A stretch of DNA of 64,000 nt from Rhizobium laguerreae (lineage in GTDB: Bacteria; Pseudomonadota; Alphaproteobacteria; Rhizobiales; Rhizobiaceae). Shown here one piece after another: positions 39,902-49,159 of this stretch. Both the position numbers and the translations under genes were made by a program. The first letter of the stretch is position 1, and each line of letters begins with the position of its first letter. The stretch is taken from assembly GCF_002008165.1 (NCBI RefSeq), contig NZ_MRDM01000031.1, positions 62,001-126,000 on the forward strand, given 5' to 3'. The notes under the pieces were generated by a model, which had not been told where the DNA came from, ran no database searches, and saw only the letters and a list, made by a program, of their open reading frames with translations.

Positions 39902-41905
39902 ATGACCTCGCGCGGCTTCACCACCATCGAGAATGAATGGATCGTACTGAAGGATGGGACACGGCTTGCAGCACGCATCTGGATGCCGGATGGCGCGAGC
40001 GAAGATCCCGTTCCCGCCGTTTTCGAATTCCTGCCCTATCGCAAGCGGGACGGAACCAGTCTCCGGGACGAGTCGACCTATCCGGTATTCGCGGCATCAG
40101 GCATTGCCGGCGTGCGTGTCGATATCCGCGGATCCGGAGAATCCGACGGGGTCATCGACGGCGAATATACCGAAAGCGAGCTTGCCAATGCCTGCGAGTT
40201 GATCGCCTGGATTGCCGCGCAGCCATGGTCGAATGGCGCGGTCGGCATGATGGGCATCTCCTGGGGCGGCTTCAACAGCCTGCAGGTCGCAGCATTGCGC
40301 CCGCCGGCGCTGAAGGCGGTCATCTCGATCGCCTCGACCGTCGACCGCTACAATGACGACATCCACTACAAGAACGGCTGCCATCTCTCCGCCCAGCTCT
40401 CATGGGCGGCGACGATGCTCGGCTACCAGTCGCGGCCGCCCGACCCTTCACTCGTCGGCGAACGCTGGAAGGAAATGTGGCTGGAACGCCTGGCAGGCGA
40501 ACCCTTCTTCATGGAGGAGTGGCTGGCCCACCAGCGGCGCGACGATTTCTGGCGTCACGGATCGATCTCGGAGGATTTTTCGAGCGTGCAAATCCCGGCG
40601 CTGGTGATCGCCGGGTGGGCTGACGGCTACCGCAATACGCCGCTAATGGCGGTCGAAGGCCTGGGTGACAAGGCGAAGGCGCTGATCGGCCCCTGGGTCC
40701 ACAAATATCCGCATTTTGCCTGGCCGAAGCCGCGCACCGATTTTCATGGCGAGGCAATTGCCTGGTGGAACAGATGGCTGCGGGGCGAGGACAATGGGAT
40801 CGACAAGCTGCCGCAGGCCCGCGCCTATATTCTCGATGCCATCCGCCCTGCCCCGCGACGCGACAGCGATCCGGGTTTCTGGGTCGCCAAGGACGTCTGG
40901 TCGCCGCCGCGGATGCAGTGCTTCTATGTCGAGCAGTTCGGCAAGCTGACGGAAGGCATGCCGATTCCGCACGCGCCCGAACATCCCGTCTATCTCCGCT
41001 CTCCGCTCGACACCGGGACCGCATCGGGTGAATATTTCACGCTGAAACCCGATGCGGAAATGGCGATCGATCAACGCTCGGACGATGCCGGCTCGCTGGT
41101 CTTCGATACGATGCCGCTTGCGAGGGATCACGACTATCTCGGCCGGCCGGTGCTCACGCTTGCGCTGCGGTCTCGGGCGGCGGGCGGAAATCTCTGCGCC
41201 CGGCTCGTCGATGTCCATCCCGATGGCACGGCAACGCGTGTCGCCTTCGGCGTTATCAATCTTACCCACCGCGACGGCAATGCCGATCCCAAGCCGCTGA
41301 CACCGGGCGAGACGGTGCCGATCCGGCTCGTGCTCGATGCCTGCGGTTATCGCTTCCGCAAGGGCCATCGCGTCCGGCTTTCGTTGTCCACCGCATATTG
41401 GCCGATGATCCTGCCGCCGCCTGATGACGACGGCATCGACATCGATATCGCCGCACTCGGCCTGGGGCTGCCGATGCTCGGCGAGCACCGGCGGATCGAC
41501 ATCAAGGAGCCGGCCAATCCCGATCCCTTGCCGAAATACATCGAGCATGCGGGCGCCGTAACGAAGCGGCAGGTCGCCCGCGATCTCTCAGCCGCCCGAA
41601 CGGACTATCACATCCACGAGGATACCGGGCTCACCGAACACCCTGAGACAGGCCTCTCGACCCGGCAATTGCGCGAAGAAGTCTGGTCGATTTCACCCGA
41701 TAATCCCCAGTCGATGACCGGGACCTCGACCTGGACCTGCGACATGCGCCGCCCCGGCTGGTTCGTGCGGACTGTCGCGACCGCGCGTATTGCCTGCACC
41801 GGCACCGATTGGGTCATCAGCGCTGTCGTCACCGCCTTCGAGGATGACGTGCAGATCTTCGAAAAGGTCTTTGCGGAAAAGTGGATCGCGCGCGACCTGA
41901 TGTGA
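39902..41905 (+). CDS. CocE/NonD-family serine hydrolase
   Basis: A 667-residue X-Pro dipeptidyl-peptidase-like alpha/beta hydrolase (peptidase S15 domain plus C-terminal jelly-roll). The nucleophile is in GMMGISWGGFNS, the Asp is likely in GWADGYRN and the His in GPWVHKYPH. The C-terminal beta domain spans about residues 370-660. Known relatives cleave cocaine esters, glutaryl-7-ACA and dipeptides. ATG at 39902 is chosen because AAGGA stands six bases upstream. It follows the importer directly, so it may hydrolyse the imported compound, for example an ester or amide of carnitine (inference). No signal peptide, so cytosolic. Confidence 0.88.
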   Translation: MTSRGFTTIENEWIVLKDGTRLAARIWMPDGASEDPVPAVFEFLPYRKRDGTSLRDESTYPVFAASGIAGVRVDIRGSGESDGVIDGEYTESELANACELIAWIAAQPWSNGAVGMMGISWGGFNSLQVAALRPPALKAVISIASTVDRYNDDIHYKNGCHLSAQLSWAATMLGYQSRPPDPSLVGERWKEMWLERLAGEPFFMEEWLAHQRRDDFWRHGSISEDFSSVQIPALVIAGWADGYRNTPLMAVEGLGDKAKALIGPWVHKYPHFAWPKPRTDFHGEAIAWWNRWLRGEDNGIDKLPQARAYILDAIRPAPRRDSDPGFWVAKDVWSPPRMQCFYVEQFGKLTEGMPIPHAPEHPVYLRSPLDTGTASGEYFTLKPDAEMAIDQRSDDAGSLVFDTMPLARDHDYLGRPVLTLALRSRAAGGNLCARLVDVHPDGTATRVAFGVINLTHRDGNADPKPLTPGETVPIRLVLDACGYRFRKGHRVRLSLSTAYWPMILPPPDDDGIDIDIAALGLGLPMLGEHRRIDIKEPANPDPLPKYIEHAGAVTKRQVARDLSAARTDYHIHEDTGLTEHPETGLSTRQLREEVWSISPDNPQSMTGTSTWTCDMRRPGWFVRTVATARIACTGTDWVISAVVTAFEDDVQIFEKVFAEKWIARDLM

Positions 41906-41912
41906 TCGGTAG

Positions 41913-42824
41913 CTAAGCCGCTGCAAAACGCCTTATGGCCTCGCAGACGGCGCGGAAGCCGTCGCGGGCGCCATCGCTCATGTGGCGGGCGCGCAGCCAG
42001 GCATGCACCATCTGCGGCTCCTCCCTGAACCAGACTTCGACGCCCTCCGCGGTGAGCCGGGCGGCATAGTGCCGGCCGTCGTCCCGGAGCGGATCGAAAT
42101 GCGCGACCGTGATGAAGGCCGGCGGCAGCCCGGCAAGCGAAGCTGCCTGCAGCGGCTCGGCGATCTCATTGCCTGCCGGCGCCTGCAGGATTTCGCGATA
42201 ATAGGCGACATCCGCCGTCGTCAGGCCCGGCGCCGCGGCCATTTCGATGTAAGAGCCTGCGGCAAGGTCACCGCCAAGCGCCGGATAGATCAGAACTTGG
42301 CCGACGACTCCGGACAGGCCCTCGTCGCGCGCGCGCAATGCAAGGCCCGCCGCCAGATTGGCCCCGGCGCTGTCGCCGATCAGCACGACCTTGCTGTTGG
42401 CGGAAAGCAGATGTTTCGACACGGTAAAGCCGTCATCCGTCTGGGCCGGCCAGCGATATTCAGGGGCCAGCCGGTAATCGACCGAAACAAGTTCCGCGCC
42501 GGCAAAATCGGCGATCTCGGCGCAGATGGCATGATGGCTCTCGAGCGAACCGACAACAAAGCCGCCGCCATGAAGATAGAGCAGAATGGTGCGTGTGCTG
42601 ATTTTCCGTGGACGGTAGCGGCGGATCGGTATGCGCTGGAGCATGCCGTCCGCAAAGATCATCTCCGGGGGCAGCGGGCGGTCGAAACGCGCGCAGAGAG
42701 CGTCGTACCAATGTCGCTGCTGTTCGATCGATGCTTGAACGGCGTCTGGCGGATAGAAGGAATCGCAAATCGCCAGAAACTGCAGGATGCCCCTTTCGGT
42801 GGGGACAGGCGGTTGAGCGGACAT
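41913..42824 (-). CDS. Alpha/beta hydrolase, hormone-sensitive lipase family esterase
   Basis: A 303-residue HSL-family (family IV) esterase. Oxyanion motif LYLHGGGFVVGS, nucleophile GDSAGAN, and C-terminal Asp/His in HFDPLRDDG and MVHAW. The short length and cap region (VSVDYRLAPEYRWPAQ) are standard for bacterial acylesterases. Start ATG 42824 follows AAGGA with five-base spacing; the longer open frame upstream covers the divergent promoter region. Convergent with the CocE-type gene (7 bp between stops). Substrate likely a short-chain ester. Confidence 0.9.
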   Translation of the reverse strand: MSAQPPVPTERGILQFLAICDSFYPPDAVQASIEQQRHWYDALCARFDRPLPPEMIFADGMLQRIPIRRYRPRKISTRTILLYLHGGGFVVGSLESHHAICAEIADFAGAELVSVDYRLAPEYRWPAQTDDGFTVSKHLLSANSKVVLIGDSAGANLAAGLALRARDEGLSGVVGQVLIYPALGGDLAAGSYIEMAAAPGLTTADVAYYREILQAPAGNEIAEPLQAASLAGLPPAFITVAHFDPLRDDGRHYAARLTAEGVEVWFREEPQMVHAWLRARHMSDGARDGFRAVCEAIRRFAAA

Positions 42825-43048
42825 GGAGGTCCTTTCGCGATTTGGGACATGACAGATCATGTCCCTGGCCGACTCTGTCCTCATCATGCGCCTCTGTGAC
42901 GCGGACGATCTGTCTGGCCGCGACCCATGGATGTCGCGGCTTTCAAAATTCGCAATAATTTTTTCATCGCCGACCCAAGGAAAGTCATCCGAGAAACGTC
43001 TCAATCTCGAAATAGCATCTTGCTGGATAGCATGGGGTAGGTGCGGAA

Positions 43049-43573
43049 TTGGACGCAGAGCTCATAGAACGAGCGCAGGGCGGCGACCGGGAGGCCTTCG
43101 GGCAACTGGTCTCGCGCCATTATGAATTCGTCCATGCAACGGCGTGGCGGTGGTCGGGCAGTTCCACCGATGCCGACGACATCGCCCAGGAGGTCTGCGT
43201 CAAGCTCGGCGCGGCGATCCGCAGCTTTCGCGGCGCCAGCCGCTTCAGGACATGGCTCTATACACTGACGCTGAACGCTGCCCGCGACCATAGACGCAAG
43301 CTTGCACGAGAGGAGCAGACATTCCGCGCTTACGCCGCCGAACCGCTGCAGGATGCGCCTGATGGAAATGACGACGAGCTATCGAGCGAATTATGGGCCG
43401 CCGTGCGCGCCTTGCCGGAAAGACAATGCGACGCCGTGCTGCTCGTTTACGGCGAAGGTCTCAGCCATTCGGGTGCTGCCGATGTCATGGGCTGCTCGGA
43501 AGCGACTGTGTCCTGGCAGGTTCATGAGGCGCGCAAGAGGCTGAAGGCCGTGCTCGGCAAGGAAGAGGTATGA
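43049..43573 (+). CDS. ECF-type RNA polymerase sigma factor
   Basis: A 174-residue sigma-70 family ECF factor: region 2 at about residues 10-75 (FVHATAWRWSGSSTDADDIAQEVCVKLGAAIRSF, FRTWLYTLTLNAARDHRR) and region 4 at about 110-165 (LPERQCDAVLLVYGEGLSHSGAADVMGCSEATVSWQVHEARKRLK). The start is TTG; an in-frame stop lies 12 bases upstream so no longer form exists. Its stop overlaps the next ATG (ATGA), coupling it to a membrane protein with VWA domain that may be its regulator. Promoter class not determined. Confidence 0.88.
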   Translation: MDAELIERAQGGDREAFGQLVSRHYEFVHATAWRWSGSSTDADDIAQEVCVKLGAAIRSFRGASRFRTWLYTLTLNAARDHRRKLAREEQTFRAYAAEPLQDAPDGNDDELSSELWAAVRALPERQCDAVLLVYGEGLSHSGAADVMGCSEATVSWQVHEARKRLKAVLGKEEV

Positions 43574-45717
43574 CCGTGGACAAGGAACTCGAAAAGCTCT
43601 CCCGCCTGACACCGCCGGCCGCGACGCCGGAGGCGCGCGCGCGTGCGCTTGCTGCCGCGATGCAGGCCTTCGACACCGCAGAAAATAATGCGCCGGCTGC
43701 CCAAGGAAATGCGGAAGGCTGGCGTCAAAGCTCCATCATCAACTGGATATGGAGCCCTGCCATGAACAAGAAATTCCTCGCCGGTTCAGCCCTTGCGACA
43801 CTGCTCGTCATCCCCGCCGCCGGTTATATGGCGATCGAACTGACCCGCAACGGATTGCCGATCACCGACCAGACCGAGATCGCCGGCAACCTTTCGAAGA
43901 ATAATGCGCCGAAACCGATCGGCGAAGCGGCGCGCCAGTCTGCGAAACCCATTACGGTTGTGCCTCAGCTTCGGCCGGCACCCCCCGAAACGAGCGGACT
44001 TGCCGAACAACCCGCTGCTGACAGCGCGCCAGCTTTGCGGGACAAGGAACAGCAAGCCGCCGCGAAATCGGCTGCGTCGCAGCTCCCTGATTTCAGCGCC
44101 GACGAGATATCCACTCTCCTGAATAAATCGGAAGGTTCTGCCGCTGCACTCGGAGGGGCCAAACGCTCCGTGCCTGCCGCTCCCGGCATCGTTCCCCAGC
44201 AGCAGTTGGCCGAACCGATGGCCGCCGTTGCTCCCTCGCCTGTGCCGCCTGCGGAGGGGCGTGTGCAAATTCAGCTCGATCCCAACCGCGAGCGGTTTGC
44301 CAATGCTGCGGCCAATCCGATCAAGAGCGTCGCGACGGATCCGGTCTCGACCTTCGCCGCCGATGTCGACAGCGCGTCCTATGCCTTCGTCCGCCGGTCA
44401 TTGACGGGCGGGGCGATGCCCGATCCGCAATCGGTTCGGGTCGAGGAGATGATCAATTATTTCCCCTATGACTGGCCAGGCCCTGACAATGCCGACCAGG
44501 CGTTCAAGGCGACGGTGACTGTCATGCCGACCCCGTGGAACCACGACACGGAATTGATGCATGTGGCGATCAAGGGCTATGACATCGCGCCGGCGACCAC
44601 GCCGCACGCCAATCTGATCTTCCTGATCGACGTGTCGGGCTCGATGGACGAGCCGGACAAGCTGCCGCTGCTGAAGAGCGCCTTCCGGCTGCTGGTCAAC
44701 AGGCTGAAACCCGACGATACCGTCTCGATCGTCACCTATGCCGGCAATGCCGGCACGGTGCTCCAGCCGACACGCGTGGCGGAGAAATCGAAGATCCTGT
44801 CGGCGATCGACAGGCTGGAGCCCGGAGGTTCGACCGGCGGCGCCGAAGGCATCGAGGCGGCCTATGACCTTGCCAAACAGGCCTTTGTCAAGGACGGCGT
44901 CAACCGGGTGATGCTGGCGACCGATGGCGACTTCAATGTCGGCCCGTCGAGCGATGAGGATTTGAAGCGCATCATCGAGGAAAGACGCAAGGACGGTATC
45001 TTCCTCACTGTTCTCGGTTTCGGGCGGGGCAATCTCAACGATTCCCTGATGCAGACGCTGGTGCAGAACGGCAACGGCAGCGCTGCCTATATCGACACCT
45101 TGGCCGAGGCGCAAAAGACGCTGGTCGAAGAGGCCGGATCGACGCTGTTTCCGATCGCCAGCGACGTCAAGTTCCAGGTCGAGTTCAACCCGGAACGGAT
45201 CGCCGAGTACCGCTTGATCGGCTACGAGACCAGGGCGCTGAACCGCGAGGATTTCAACAATGACCGCGTCGATGCCGGCGATATCGGCTCCGGCCACAGC
45301 GTCACGGCGATTTACGAGATTACGCCCAAGGGAAGCCCCGCGGTGATGAATGACGGCCTGCGTTATGGCGCCGCCGATCAGGTGCCGCCCAAGACCTCCG
45401 ACAGCGCCCATCAAGGCGAGCTTGCCTTCGTCAAGATGCGCTACAAGCGGCCGGGCGAGGACAAAAGCGCCCTCATCACCACGCCTGTCAACGATGGCAA
45501 CGCGGTCGCCACCGTCGATGCCGCGCCGCAGGATGTCCGCTTCTCGGTGGCCGTCGCTGCCTTTGGTCAGAAACTCAGCCATGTCGCGGCCGTCGACACC
45601 TATTCCTACCAGGCGATTGCCGATCTCGCCGCGGCATCGCGAGGCACTGACGCCTTCGGCTACAGGTCGGATTTTCTTGGCCTCGTTCGGCTGGCGGACG
45701 GCCTCAGTCAACGATGA
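43570..45717 (+). CDS. Membrane-anchored VWA protein (YfbK-like) coupled to the ECF sigma
   Basis: A 715-residue protein. Residues 1-66 are a charged cytoplasmic helical segment, 68-90 a single membrane segment (FLAGSALATLLVIPAAGYMAI), 95-230 a Pro/Ala-rich linker, then an N-terminal VWA-associated block (VSTFAADVDSASYAFVRRSL, RVEEMINYFPYDWP), a VWA domain with complete MIDAS (DVSGS at 354-358, later a T and D in LEPGGSTGG/ATDGDFNVG) and a C-terminal YfbK-type DUF3520-like domain. The topology, with a small cytoplasmic part before the membrane, looks like an anti-sigma factor whose sensor is the VWA domain; this is inference. Confidence 0.85.
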   Translation: MTVDKELEKLSRLTPPAATPEARARALAAAMQAFDTAENNAPAAQGNAEGWRQSSIINWIWSPAMNKKFLAGSALATLLVIPAAGYMAIELTRNGLPITDQTEIAGNLSKNNAPKPIGEAARQSAKPITVVPQLRPAPPETSGLAEQPAADSAPALRDKEQQAAAKSAASQLPDFSADEISTLLNKSEGSAAALGGAKRSVPAAPGIVPQQQLAEPMAAVAPSPVPPAEGRVQIQLDPNRERFANAAANPIKSVATDPVSTFAADVDSASYAFVRRSLTGGAMPDPQSVRVEEMINYFPYDWPGPDNADQAFKATVTVMPTPWNHDTELMHVAIKGYDIAPATTPHANLIFLIDVSGSMDEPDKLPLLKSAFRLLVNRLKPDDTVSIVTYAGNAGTVLQPTRVAEKSKILSAIDRLEPGGSTGGAEGIEAAYDLAKQAFVKDGVNRVMLATDGDFNVGPSSDEDLKRIIEERRKDGIFLTVLGFGRGNLNDSLMQTLVQNGNGSAAYIDTLAEAQKTLVEEAGSTLFPIASDVKFQVEFNPERIAEYRLIGYETRALNREDFNNDRVDAGDIGSGHSVTAIYEITPKGSPAVMNDGLRYGAADQVPPKTSDSAHQGELAFVKMRYKRPGEDKSALITTPVNDGNAVATVDAAPQDVRFSVAVAAFGQKLSHVAAVDTYSYQAIADLAAASRGTDAFGYRSDFLGLVRLADGLSQR

Positions 45718-45780
45718 GACAAGAGGCACAAAACTGACCAAACAAGAGGCCGTCCCAAAAGGGCGGCCTCTGCTGAGTGA

Positions 45781-46707
45781 TCATCCCAGTCGCGACCCGT
45801 TGGCGGTGAGATAAACGGCATAGACAGACGTGCTTGCGGTGATGAAGAGGCGGTTCAACTTCTCGCCGCCGAAAGCAACGTTGGAGACAAGCTCGGGAAT
45901 ATGGATCTTGCCGATCAACGTTCCATCCGGATCGTAAGCGTGCACACCATCGCCGGCGCTCGTCCATATCCTGCCCTTCCGATCGACGCGAAAACCATCG
46001 AACAGGCCTGAGGCACATTCTGCGAAAACGCCGAGATCGCTCAACCTTCCCTCATTCGAGACCGCGAGCTTTCTGATATGACGCGGACCGCCGGGCAGGT
46101 GCGTTGCCCCGGTATCGGCAACATAGAGCACCGTCTCGTCCGGGGAAAAGGCCAGTCCATTTGGCTTGACGAAATCGGAGGTCACCTGATCGGTTGTGCC
46201 TGTTGCCGGATCATGCCGGTATACATGGCATCCGCCGATTTCCGCGTCGCCATAATCGCCCTCGTAGTCATGGAGGATGCCGTAGCTCGGGTCGGTGAAC
46301 CAGATGGTCCCATCGGACTTGACGGTGACGTCGTTTGGGGAATTGAGCCGTTTGCCTGCAATTCGATCGGCCAGAACGGTGATCCTGCCGTCGAATTCCG
46401 TGCGCGTTACACGGCGCGTCAGATGCTCGCAGGTGATCAGCCGGCCCTGATTGTCGACAGTGTTGCCATTCGAGTTGTTGCTGGGCGAGCGGAATACCGA
46501 TGTGTGCCCGCTGGTATCGTCATAACGCATCATGCGGTCGTTGGGGATATCCGAGAAAACCAGATACCGCCCGGCGGCAAACCAGGCCGGCCCCTCCAGC
46601 CAGCGCCCGCCCGTCCAAAGACGCTCGACGCGAGCGTGACCGACGAAGCAGCTTTCAAAGCGAGGGTCGAGAACCTCAAACCCCGTCCCGTCAATTTGCC
46701 CGAACAA
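45781..46707 (-). CDS. SMP-30/gluconolactonase-family lactonase
   Basis: A 308-residue six-bladed beta-propeller of the SGL family, predicted to open a sugar lactone. Metal-site type residues are seen in LEGPAWF (Glu), NSPNDVTVKSDGTIWFTDP (Asn/Asp) and the GLFDGFRVDRKGRIWTS region, where the Asp is usual. The start is TTG at 46707, six bases after GGAGG; in-frame starts further upstream overlap an operator-like palindrome. Divergent from the LacI-type regulator, so it belongs to the idonate/gluconate regulon: it would supply gluconate, idonate or a related aldonate. No signal peptide is seen, so cytosolic. Confidence 0.87.
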   Translation of the reverse strand: MFGQIDGTGFEVLDPRFESCFVGHARVERLWTGGRWLEGPAWFAAGRYLVFSDIPNDRMMRYDDTSGHTSVFRSPSNNSNGNTVDNQGRLITCEHLTRRVTRTEFDGRITVLADRIAGKRLNSPNDVTVKSDGTIWFTDPSYGILHDYEGDYGDAEIGGCHVYRHDPATGTTDQVTSDFVKPNGLAFSPDETVLYVADTGATHLPGGPRHIRKLAVSNEGRLSDLGVFAECASGLFDGFRVDRKGRIWTSAGDGVHAYDPDGTLIGKIHIPELVSNVAFGGEKLNRLFITASTSVYAVYLTANGSRLG

Positions 46708-46713
46708 GATGCT

Positions 46714-46718
46714 CCTCC
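46714..46718 (-). promoter_or_regulatory. Shine-Dalgarno deciding the gluconolactonase TTG start
   Basis: GGAGG on the minus strand with a six-base spacer to TTG at 46707. Confidence 0.6.
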
Positions 46719-46730
46719 ACTTCACAAAAA

Positions 46731-46746
46731 TTGTTATCGATATCAT
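46731..46746. promoter_or_regulatory. IdnR/GntR-type operator O1
   Basis: TTGTTATCGATATCAT, 14 of 16 matches to the perfect palindromes at 50134 and 52511. Located 24 bases upstream of the lactonase start, overlapping its probable promoter. Confidence 0.6.
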
Positions 46747-46866
46747 CTTGCCGCGTTTTAACGACTTCGTACAGATGCCGATCTGCCAGCCTCTGCGAAA
46801 ATTCCCAGGTAATCGTGGTTTCTCGACGTTAGAATGGTGTATTCTTGTAATAATATCGATTGTAGG

Positions 46867-46882
46867 ATGATAGCGATAACTT
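46867..46882. promoter_or_regulatory. IdnR/GntR-type operator O2 (degenerate)
   Basis: ATGATAGCGATAACTT, 13 of 16 matches to the perfect operator, 50 bases upstream of the LacI-type regulator's GTG. Suggests weak autoregulation. Confidence 0.45.
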
Positions 46883-46932
46883 TATCGTGTCTTGAATTAT
46901 CCAATCAGGAAGCCTTGTGAAAGCGGAGACCA

Positions 46933-48009
46933 GTGAAAAACGAGGATGAGCCGAAAGACAAACGTCTCAAGCCGGGAGATGCTCAAAAGCTGACGATGGC
47001 GGAGGTCGCCAAATATGTCGGCGTTTCCGCCATGACCGTTTCGCGTGCCTTTCGCCAGGATGCGAGCGTTTCCGAGGAGACTCGGAAGCGCATCATGGAG
47101 GCCGTCGACGCACTCGGCTATGTGCTCGACCTGTCTGCCGGCAGTCTTTCGTCAAGGCGAAGCGGCTTCATCGCCGCCCTGGTGCCCTCGATCAACAATT
47201 CGAATTTTTCCGACACTGCGCGGGGCATGACTGATGCACTTGAAAAGACCGGGCTTCAGCTCCTCCTCGGCTATACCGACTATTCGACGGAGAAAGAAGA
47301 AGAACTGATCGAGGCGATGCTGCGCCGCCGCCCGGAAGGCATCATCCTGACCGGTGGTTCGCACACGCCGCGCGCACGGCGCATGCTCGCGCAAGCCGAC
47401 ATTCCTGTTGTCGAGACGTGGGAGCTTCCGGAGGATCCGATCAATCAGGTTGTCGGTTTTTCCAACAGCGAGGCGATGGCCCTGCTGGTGCGGACACTTG
47501 CCAGTCAGGGATATCGGAAGTTCGGCTATATCGGCGGAACGACGGCGCGCGATACGCGCGGCAGCCAGCGGCGAAGCGGTTTCCAGAGAACAGTCGAAGA
47601 ACTGGGCCTCGGACCAGGACGGATGATTTCCTTCGGCGTGCCGCCCATCACCATGGAACAGGGCGGCCAGGCGATCGTCAGCCTGCTGGAGCGCTGGCCG
47701 GACACGGAAGTGGTTCTTTGCGTCTCCGATCTTTCCGCCTTTGGCGCCATCATGGAATGCACGCGCCGGGGAATGAAGGTTCCAAGGGACATCGCCATTG
47801 CCGGTTTCGGCGATTATGAGATCTCGTCCATCTGTCATCCGCGCATCACCACCATCAACGTGGACTGTTATGGCATCGGCCGCCAGGCGGCCGCCCGCCT
47901 GCTGGATGCCCTCCATACCGGCGAGGCGACCGGCGATGAGATCACATTAACAGGCTACAAGGTTGTCTTGCGCGAAAGCACGGATCGCAACGGCGCGCCG
48001 ACCGCTTAA
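46933..48009 (+). CDS. LacI-family transcriptional regulator (GntR/IdnR type)
   Basis: A 358-residue LacI-family repressor. Residues about 18-70 form the DNA-binding part: TMAEVAKYVGVSAMTVSRAFRQ helix-turn-helix and a hinge helix LDLSAGSLSSRR. The effector domain resembles E. coli GntR/IdnR (GIILTGGSHTPRARRMLAQADIPVVE, AIAGFGDYEISSICHPRITTI). E. coli GntR and IdnR bind ATGTTA-N4-TAACAT; exactly this half-site pair with TCGA in the middle occurs at the promoters around this gene, strong support for the assignment. The start is GTG after GCGGAGACCA. A strong hairpin element follows. Confidence 0.91.
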   Translation: MKNEDEPKDKRLKPGDAQKLTMAEVAKYVGVSAMTVSRAFRQDASVSEETRKRIMEAVDALGYVLDLSAGSLSSRRSGFIAALVPSINNSNFSDTARGMTDALEKTGLQLLLGYTDYSTEKEEELIEAMLRRRPEGIILTGGSHTPRARRMLAQADIPVVETWELPEDPINQVVGFSNSEAMALLVRTLASQGYRKFGYIGGTTARDTRGSQRRSGFQRTVEELGLGPGRMISFGVPPITMEQGGQAIVSLLERWPDTEVVLCVSDLSAFGAIMECTRRGMKVPRDIAIAGFGDYEISSICHPRITTINVDCYGIGRQAAARLLDALHTGEATGDEITLTGYKVVLRESTDRNGAPTA

Positions 48010-48016
48010 GTACTGC

Positions 48017-48110
48017 AGCGCCGCGCGTCTTTTTCATATGCGCGGCGCTTTAACATTTTGAATTGTTGTATAATTTTATCCCTAAGCCAATTCCGATTTA
48101 AGGGATTATG
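48017..48110. repeat. Composite palindromic Rhizobium intergenic element, copy 2 (also terminator)
   Basis: A perfect 10-bp stem (AGCGCCGCGC at 48017-48026, GCGCGGCGCT at 48040-48049) followed by a short T-run serves as a terminator for the LacI-type gene; after a TAACATTTTGAATTG linker comes a second imperfect inverted repeat (ATCCCTAA ... TTAAGGGAT, 48078-48106) and ATTATGCAGG. Read on the other strand, copy 1 at 15138-15240 has the same order and shares TAACATTTT, TATAATTT/CATAATTT and ATTCCGATTT segments. Confidence 0.7.
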
Positions 48111-48117
48111 CAGGAGA

Positions 48118-49149
48118 TCAAAAGGCGATCTGGACTTTCATCGACTTGCTGCGATCACCCGCCAGTTCGAAGGCGGCGACGGCCTCTTCAATCCCAAACA
48201 CACCCGTCAGCAGTGGCTTCAGATCGACGCGACGCGCGTTGATCAGTTCGACCGCGAGCGCAAATTCCTCGTGAAAACGGAATGTCCCGCGCATCTCGAT
48301 TTCCTTCGCAACGATCATGTTCTGCGGAATGGAAACATCGCCGCCAAGGCCGAGTTGCACGAGAACGGCGCGGGGCTTAAGCGTCTCCAGGCCGGCGCGC
48401 ACGGCCCTCTCATTGCCTGACGCCTCGAACATGACATCGAAGTATCCCTTGTCAGCGCTGTAAGCCGCAAGGTCGGCAGTATGCGTGGCAACGTTGATCG
48501 TTCGATCGGCGCCGTTGGTGCGGGCAATGGCCAGGACACTGTCCGTCACGTCGGTCGCGACGATCTCACGGGCGCCGAGGACGCGCGCGGCGACGATCGC
48601 CAACATCCCAATGGGGCCGCAACCGGTGACCAGCACCCGTTTGCCGAGCAGCGACCCGGCGCGGTTTGCCGCATGCAGCGTCACCGCAAAGGGTTCGGCA
48701 AAGGCTGCCTCATGGATGGAAATGCCGTCCGCGACCTTGTGGCATTGCCAACGCTCTGCCACCAGCCGCTGGCGAAAACCGCCCTGAATATGCGGCATCG
48801 GCATGGCGCTGCCGTAAAACCGCATGTTCAGGCAGTGGTTTTGCTGTCCCTTCAGGCAATATTGGCAATGGTTGCACGGCCGGCTCGGCGAAACCGCAAC
48901 ACGGTCTCCGACGGCAAGGTCGGCGACGCCGGAGCCGAGCGCCTTGACCGTTCCGGCGATCTCATGGCCGAGGATCATCGGTTCGCGCAGGCGAACGGTG
49001 CCGAAACCGCCATGATTGTAATAGTGCAGGTCGGAACCGCAGATGCCGCCGGCTTCGATGGCAATCTCCACCTGCCCGGCGCCCGCAACCTCCGGCTCGC
49101 GCTCTTCGATCCTCAGATCCTTGGCAGCATGAATGACGATGGCTTTCAT
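48118..49149 (-). CDS. idnD: L-idonate 5-dehydrogenase (zinc MDR enzyme)
   Basis: A 343-residue zinc-dependent alcohol dehydrogenase, the same length as E. coli IdnD. Catalytic zinc: Cys in GGICGSDLHYYNHGG and the GHEIAG His-Glu; structural zinc: SPSRPCNHCQYCLKGQQNHC. IdnD-like text includes NHGGFGTVRLREPMILGHE and MRFYGSAMPMPHIQGGFRQ. Rossmann motif: VTGCGPIGMLAI. It oxidises L-idonate to 5-keto-D-gluconate, which the IdnO-like reductase in the same cluster converts to D-gluconate. Transcribed from the O3 promoter behind the 2-hydroxyacid dehydrogenase, 10 bases after it. ATG 49149 is the standard start (MKAIVIHAAKDLRI). Confidence 0.9.
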   Translation of the reverse strand: MKAIVIHAAKDLRIEEREPEVAGAGQVEIAIEAGGICGSDLHYYNHGGFGTVRLREPMILGHEIAGTVKALGSGVADLAVGDRVAVSPSRPCNHCQYCLKGQQNHCLNMRFYGSAMPMPHIQGGFRQRLVAERWQCHKVADGISIHEAAFAEPFAVTLHAANRAGSLLGKRVLVTGCGPIGMLAIVAARVLGAREIVATDVTDSVLAIARTNGADRTINVATHTADLAAYSADKGYFDVMFEASGNERAVRAGLETLKPRAVLVQLGLGGDVSIPQNMIVAKEIEMRGTFRFHEEFALAVELINARRVDLKPLLTGVFGIEEAVAAFELAGDRSKSMKVQIAF

Positions 49150-49159
49150 ATCGGGACCC

